Source: Mycobacterium sp. DL592 (GTDB lineage: Bacteria; Actinomycetota; Actinomycetes; Mycobacteriales; Mycobacteriaceae). Taken from it: 64,000 bases of DNA. Numbering within the stretch: position 1 is the stretch's first letter; every line of letters begins with the position of its first letter. Of the stretch, positions 61,610 to 64,000 are shown piece after piece. A model generated the notes under the pieces. The model saw only the letters and a program-made list of their open reading frames with translations, made no database searches and was not told where the DNA came from. The stretch lies in assembly GCF_011694515.1 (NCBI RefSeq), contig NZ_CP050192.1, forward strand, positions 1,127,063 through 1,191,062. Reading direction: 5' to 3'. A program made the translations under genes and the position numbers.

Positions 61610-62782
61610 ATGGCTGAGATCGTCTTGGACCGGGTGAACAAGAGCTATCCCGACGGTTCGGTCGCCGTGAAAGATCTGAGCCTGACGATCGCTGACGGCG
61701 AGTTCGTGATCCTGGTCGGACCGTCGGGCTGCGGAAAGTCGACCACGCTGAACATGATTGCCGGGCTGGAGGACATCAGCTCCGGTGAGCTGCGGATCGG
61801 CGGGCAGCGGGTCAACGAGAAGGCGCCGCGTGAGCGGGACATCGCCATGGTGTTCCAGTCCTACGCGCTGTATCCGCACATGACGGTCCGCCAGAACATC
61901 GCGTTCCCGCTGACGCTAGCCAAGCTGAAGAAGGCCGAGATCGCGCAGAAAGTCGACGAGACCGCGAAAATTCTTGACCTGACCGACTTTTTGGACCGCA
62001 AGCCCGCGCAGCTGTCCGGCGGTCAGCGCCAGCGGGTGGCGATGGGCCGCGCGATCGTGCGCAATCCCAAGGCATTCCTGATGGACGAGCCGCTGAGCAA
62101 CCTCGACGCCAAGCTGCGGGTCCAGATGCGCGGCGAGATCGCCCGGCTGCAAAACCGGCTGGGCACCACCACCGTCTACGTCACCCACGACCAGACCGAG
62201 GCGATGACGCTCGGTGACCGCGTCGTGGTGCTGCGTGCCGGTGAAGCCCAGCAGATCGGTACTCCCGAGGAGCTCTACGAGAGGCCGGCCAATCTGTTCG
62301 TGGCCGGATTCATCGGCTCACCAGCGATGAACTTCTTCCCGGCCACGCTCACCCAGGTGGGGGTCAACCTGCCGTTCGGTGAGGTGACGCTGGCGCCGGA
62401 GGTGCTCGACGTCGTGCGCAGCCATCCCACCCCGGCCAATGTGATCGTCGGTGTGCGCCCGGAGCACATCGAGGACGCCTCGCTGATCGACGCCTACGAA
62501 CGCATCCGGGCGCTGACCTTCGAGACGAAGGTCGACCTCGTCGAATCACTGGGGGCCGACAAGTACGTCTACTTCGCCACCTCCGGTGACGGCGCCCGCT
62601 CGACCCAGCTCGCCGAACTGGCCGCCGAGTCCGGTGCCGGCGAAAACGAATTCGTGGCAAGGCTTTCCGCCGAGTCGAAGGCGACTGCCGGGCAGACGGT
62701 CGAGCTGGCGCTGGATACCGGCAAGCTGCACATCTTCGACGCCGACAGCGGAGTCAACCTCAACATCGCGCCCCGGGCATAA
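61610..62782 (+). CDS. sugC: Trehalose importer ATPase SugC
   Basis: 390 residues. MalK-type ATPase: Walker A GPSGCGKST at 37-45, signature LSGGQ at 135-139, Walker B AFLMDE at 155-160, switch His in YVTHDQTEA, and a C-terminal OB-type regulatory domain (about 240-390). ATG lies 3 nt after the sugB stop. Its TAA is directly followed by the GTG of the SUFU-domain gene. Confidence 0.96.
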   Translation: MAEIVLDRVNKSYPDGSVAVKDLSLTIADGEFVILVGPSGCGKSTTLNMIAGLEDISSGELRIGGQRVNEKAPRERDIAMVFQSYALYPHMTVRQNIAFPLTLAKLKKAEIAQKVDETAKILDLTDFLDRKPAQLSGGQRQRVAMGRAIVRNPKAFLMDEPLSNLDAKLRVQMRGEIARLQNRLGTTTVYVTHDQTEAMTLGDRVVVLRAGEAQQIGTPEELYERPANLFVAGFIGSPAMNFFPATLTQVGVNLPFGEVTLAPEVLDVVRSHPTPANVIVGVRPEHIEDASLIDAYERIRALTFETKVDLVESLGADKYVYFATSGDGARSTQLAELAAESGAGENEFVARLSAESKATAGQTVELALDTGKLHIFDADSGVNLNIAPRA

Positions 62783-63376
62783 GTGAGCTCACCGCTACCG
62801 CAGGTCCGCGAACACGTTCGCGGTCATTTCGCAGGCATCGGTATCGAGTCCGATCCGGACTCGGCGAGCGTGACGTTCCTCGGTGTGGAACGCATCGAGG
62901 TGCTGCGGTTCGGGCCCGCCGACGGGGTGGCTCACTATGTGTCGCTGGGCTGTTCGCGCCACCCGATGGCCGACCCGTCCGACCTTGCCGCCGATCCGTT
63001 GCGCGGGCCGCGGGCCGAGGTCGTGATGAGCTTGCGGGCAACGGTGCCCACGCCCGGCCTGGCCCGCAGCCTGGCGGTGGTGGCCGCGACGCCGGCCGTC
63101 GAAGGTGTGGTGCTGGTCGCCGACGCGCTGATCGATCTGTCGTCGGCGCTGTGGGATGGCGCCCCGTTCACCGCGGTGCTGCTCGGCGCATCCCCGATCG
63201 CCGACCTTGAGCTGGCGGCGCCGCTGGATCCGGTGGCGTTCCTCTCGGCCGTGCCGATCACCGCGACGGAGGCGGCGTGGGTGCGGCTCAAGGGCGCCGC
63301 GGCGATGCGCCAAGCCTGGGCCGACGATGGTGTCGACGTGCTGGACCCGATGCGGCGGGCGTCCGCACCGAGCTAG
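62783..63376 (+). CDS. Suppressor-of-fused (SUFU) domain protein
   Basis: 197 residues from GTG 62783, immediately after the sugC stop (no gap), so translation is coupled. The sequence GVAHYVSLGCSRHPM...RAEVVMSL matches the SUFU superfamily; bacterial members are small cytosolic proteins, often linked to toxin immunity, of unknown biochemical role. Here it is attached to the trehalose-import operon. The stop overlaps that of corA by 4 nt. Confidence 0.78.
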   Translation: MSSPLPQVREHVRGHFAGIGIESDPDSASVTFLGVERIEVLRFGPADGVAHYVSLGCSRHPMADPSDLAADPLRGPRAEVVMSLRATVPTPGLARSLAVVAATPAVEGVVLVADALIDLSSALWDGAPFTAVLLGASPIADLELAAPLDPVAFLSAVPITATEAAWVRLKGAAAMRQAWADDGVDVLDPMRRASAPS

Positions 63377-64000
63377 AGCCAGTGGTTGCGGCGGAAGTTG
63401 CGGTACAGGAAGCTACAGATGCCGACCATCACCAGCACCACCATGGGATAGCCCCACGCCCAATGCAATTCGGGCATGTTGTCGAAGTTCATGCCGTAGA
63501 TGCCGGCGATCATCGTCGGCACCGCGGCCATGGCCGCCCACGCGGTGATCTTGCGCATGTCGGTGTTCTGCTGCATACCGACCTTGGCCAGCGCGGCCTG
63601 CACCAGAGATGACAGCATTTCGTCGTAGCTGGCGATCCGGTCGGCGGCCTGGCTCTGATGGTCCAGGACGTCGCGCATGTAGCGCAGCAGCTCCTTGGTC
63701 ATCAGGTCCTTGTAGTCGGTGCTGAAGCGCGCCAGCGCGACGGTGAGAGGTGATACCGCCCTGCGCAATTCGACGACCTCACGCTTGAGCATGTAGATCG
63801 GCTCGATGTCGGTCTTGGTCAACGGCGAGAAGGTTTCGGACTCGATGGCGTCGATATCGCACTCCATCAACTCGCTGACTTCGCGGTAGGTGTCGACCAC
63901 GTGATCGGCGATCGCGTGCATCACCCCGTAGGGGCCCAGCGCGAGCTGCTGGTGTTCGGCTTCCAGCCGCTTACGCAGCCCGGCCAGGCCGGTGTGGTCG
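63373..64000 (-). CDS. corA: CorA magnesium/cobalt channel, N terminus outside window
   Basis: The minus-strand frame is open to the right edge; 209 codons including stop are visible. The C-terminal two transmembrane helices are present with the selectivity motif YGMNF between them, and the preceding long helices form the cytoplasmic funnel. Family length is about 320-370, so roughly 110-160 residues lie beyond the window. Imports Mg2+ as a pentamer. Position matches Rv1239c. Confidence 0.93.
   Translation of the reverse strand, partial: DHTGLAGLRKRLEAEHQQLALGPYGVMHAIADHVVDTYREVSELMECDIDAIESETFSPLTKTDIEPIYMLKREVVELRRAVSPLTVALARFSTDYKDLMTKELLRYMRDVLDHQSQAADRIASYDEMLSSLVQAALAKVGMQQNTDMRKITAWAAMAAVPTMIAGIYGMNFDNMPELHWAWGYPMVVLVMVGICSFLYRNFRRNHWL

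Overview
The window is chromosomal DNA from a non-tuberculous, probably rapidly growing mycobacterium (Mycolicibacterium type). Evidence: high GC throughout, many GTG starts, mycothiol (mshB) and coenzyme F420 (fbiC) biosynthesis, an MspA-type porin, a PGRS-type glycine-rich secreted protein, maltosyl/glucosylglycerate carbohydrate genes (glgM, gpgS), and a gene order that from memory follows M. tuberculosis Rv1170 to Rv1239c with local replacements. I saw no rRNA, tRNA, CRISPR array, insertion sequence or prophage gene.

Layout. 1-5.4 kb: end of a secreted Ala/Pro-rich protein gene, a roughly 800-base gene-free stretch, a PGRS-like secreted protein, purU and a methyltransferase. 5.7-16.8 kb: a membrane protein, a ClC channel/exchanger, mshB and its small membrane partner, a second secreted Ala/Pro-rich protein, fbiC, a membrane protein, fadH, fdxC and a DapC-like aminotransferase. 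16.8-22.7 kb: Msp porin, the PucR-type regulator with the divergent proline-catabolism pair pruA-pruB, and a TSUP permease. 22.6-29 kb: acyltransferase, secreted protein, NUDIX hydrolase, fadD36, VOC protein, dapD and dapE. 29-38.5 kb: TPR-like protein, LOG protein, fadD6, folP2-gpgS, DivIVA-like protein, tag, DUF3117, then divergent glgM/glgC. 38.5-43.2 kb: accessory membrane proteins, a TetR-controlled NIPSNAP/DUF4267 cassette and a CocE-type hydrolase. 43.2-47.1 kb: methyltransferase-like membrane protein and an ABC exporter with its TetR regulator. 47.2-52.6 kb: O-methyltransferase and the envelope-stress set sigE-rseA-htrA-tatB, then mrp. 52.6-58.3 kb: lytic transglycosylase-like protein, DUF1003 protein, MgtE/CBS protein, CoA-ester lyase, DUF4190 genes (one apparently split) and an Rv1234-like protein. 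58.4-64 kb: the trehalose importer lpqY-sugA-sugB-sugC, a SUFU-domain protein and a truncated corA.

How it fits together. Several blocks serve the envelope and carbohydrate recycling: porin uptake, trehalose re-import (LpqY-SugABC), ADP-glucose supply (GlgC) feeding maltose-1-phosphate synthesis (GlgM), glucosylglycerate synthesis (GpgS), and SigE/RseA/HtrA surveillance of the cell surface. Others are core metabolism: lysine/DAP (dapD, dapE), proline to glutamate (pruB, pruA), fatty-acid activation and degradation (fadD36, fadD6, fadH), F420 and mycothiol cofactors.

Regulatory reading. Many genes have a TANNNT box (or a close variant) ending 5-8 nt before an ATG/GTG, the arrangement expected for leaderless mRNAs. 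The clearest operator is a perfect 14-bp inverted repeat between the TetR gene at 40.7 kb and its divergent cassette. Two genes (aminotransferase at 15.66 kb, TSUP at 21.9 kb) appear to start with CTG. Places where M. tuberculosis carries PE/PPE/esx genes or the polyacyltrehalose locus hold different genes or nothing here.
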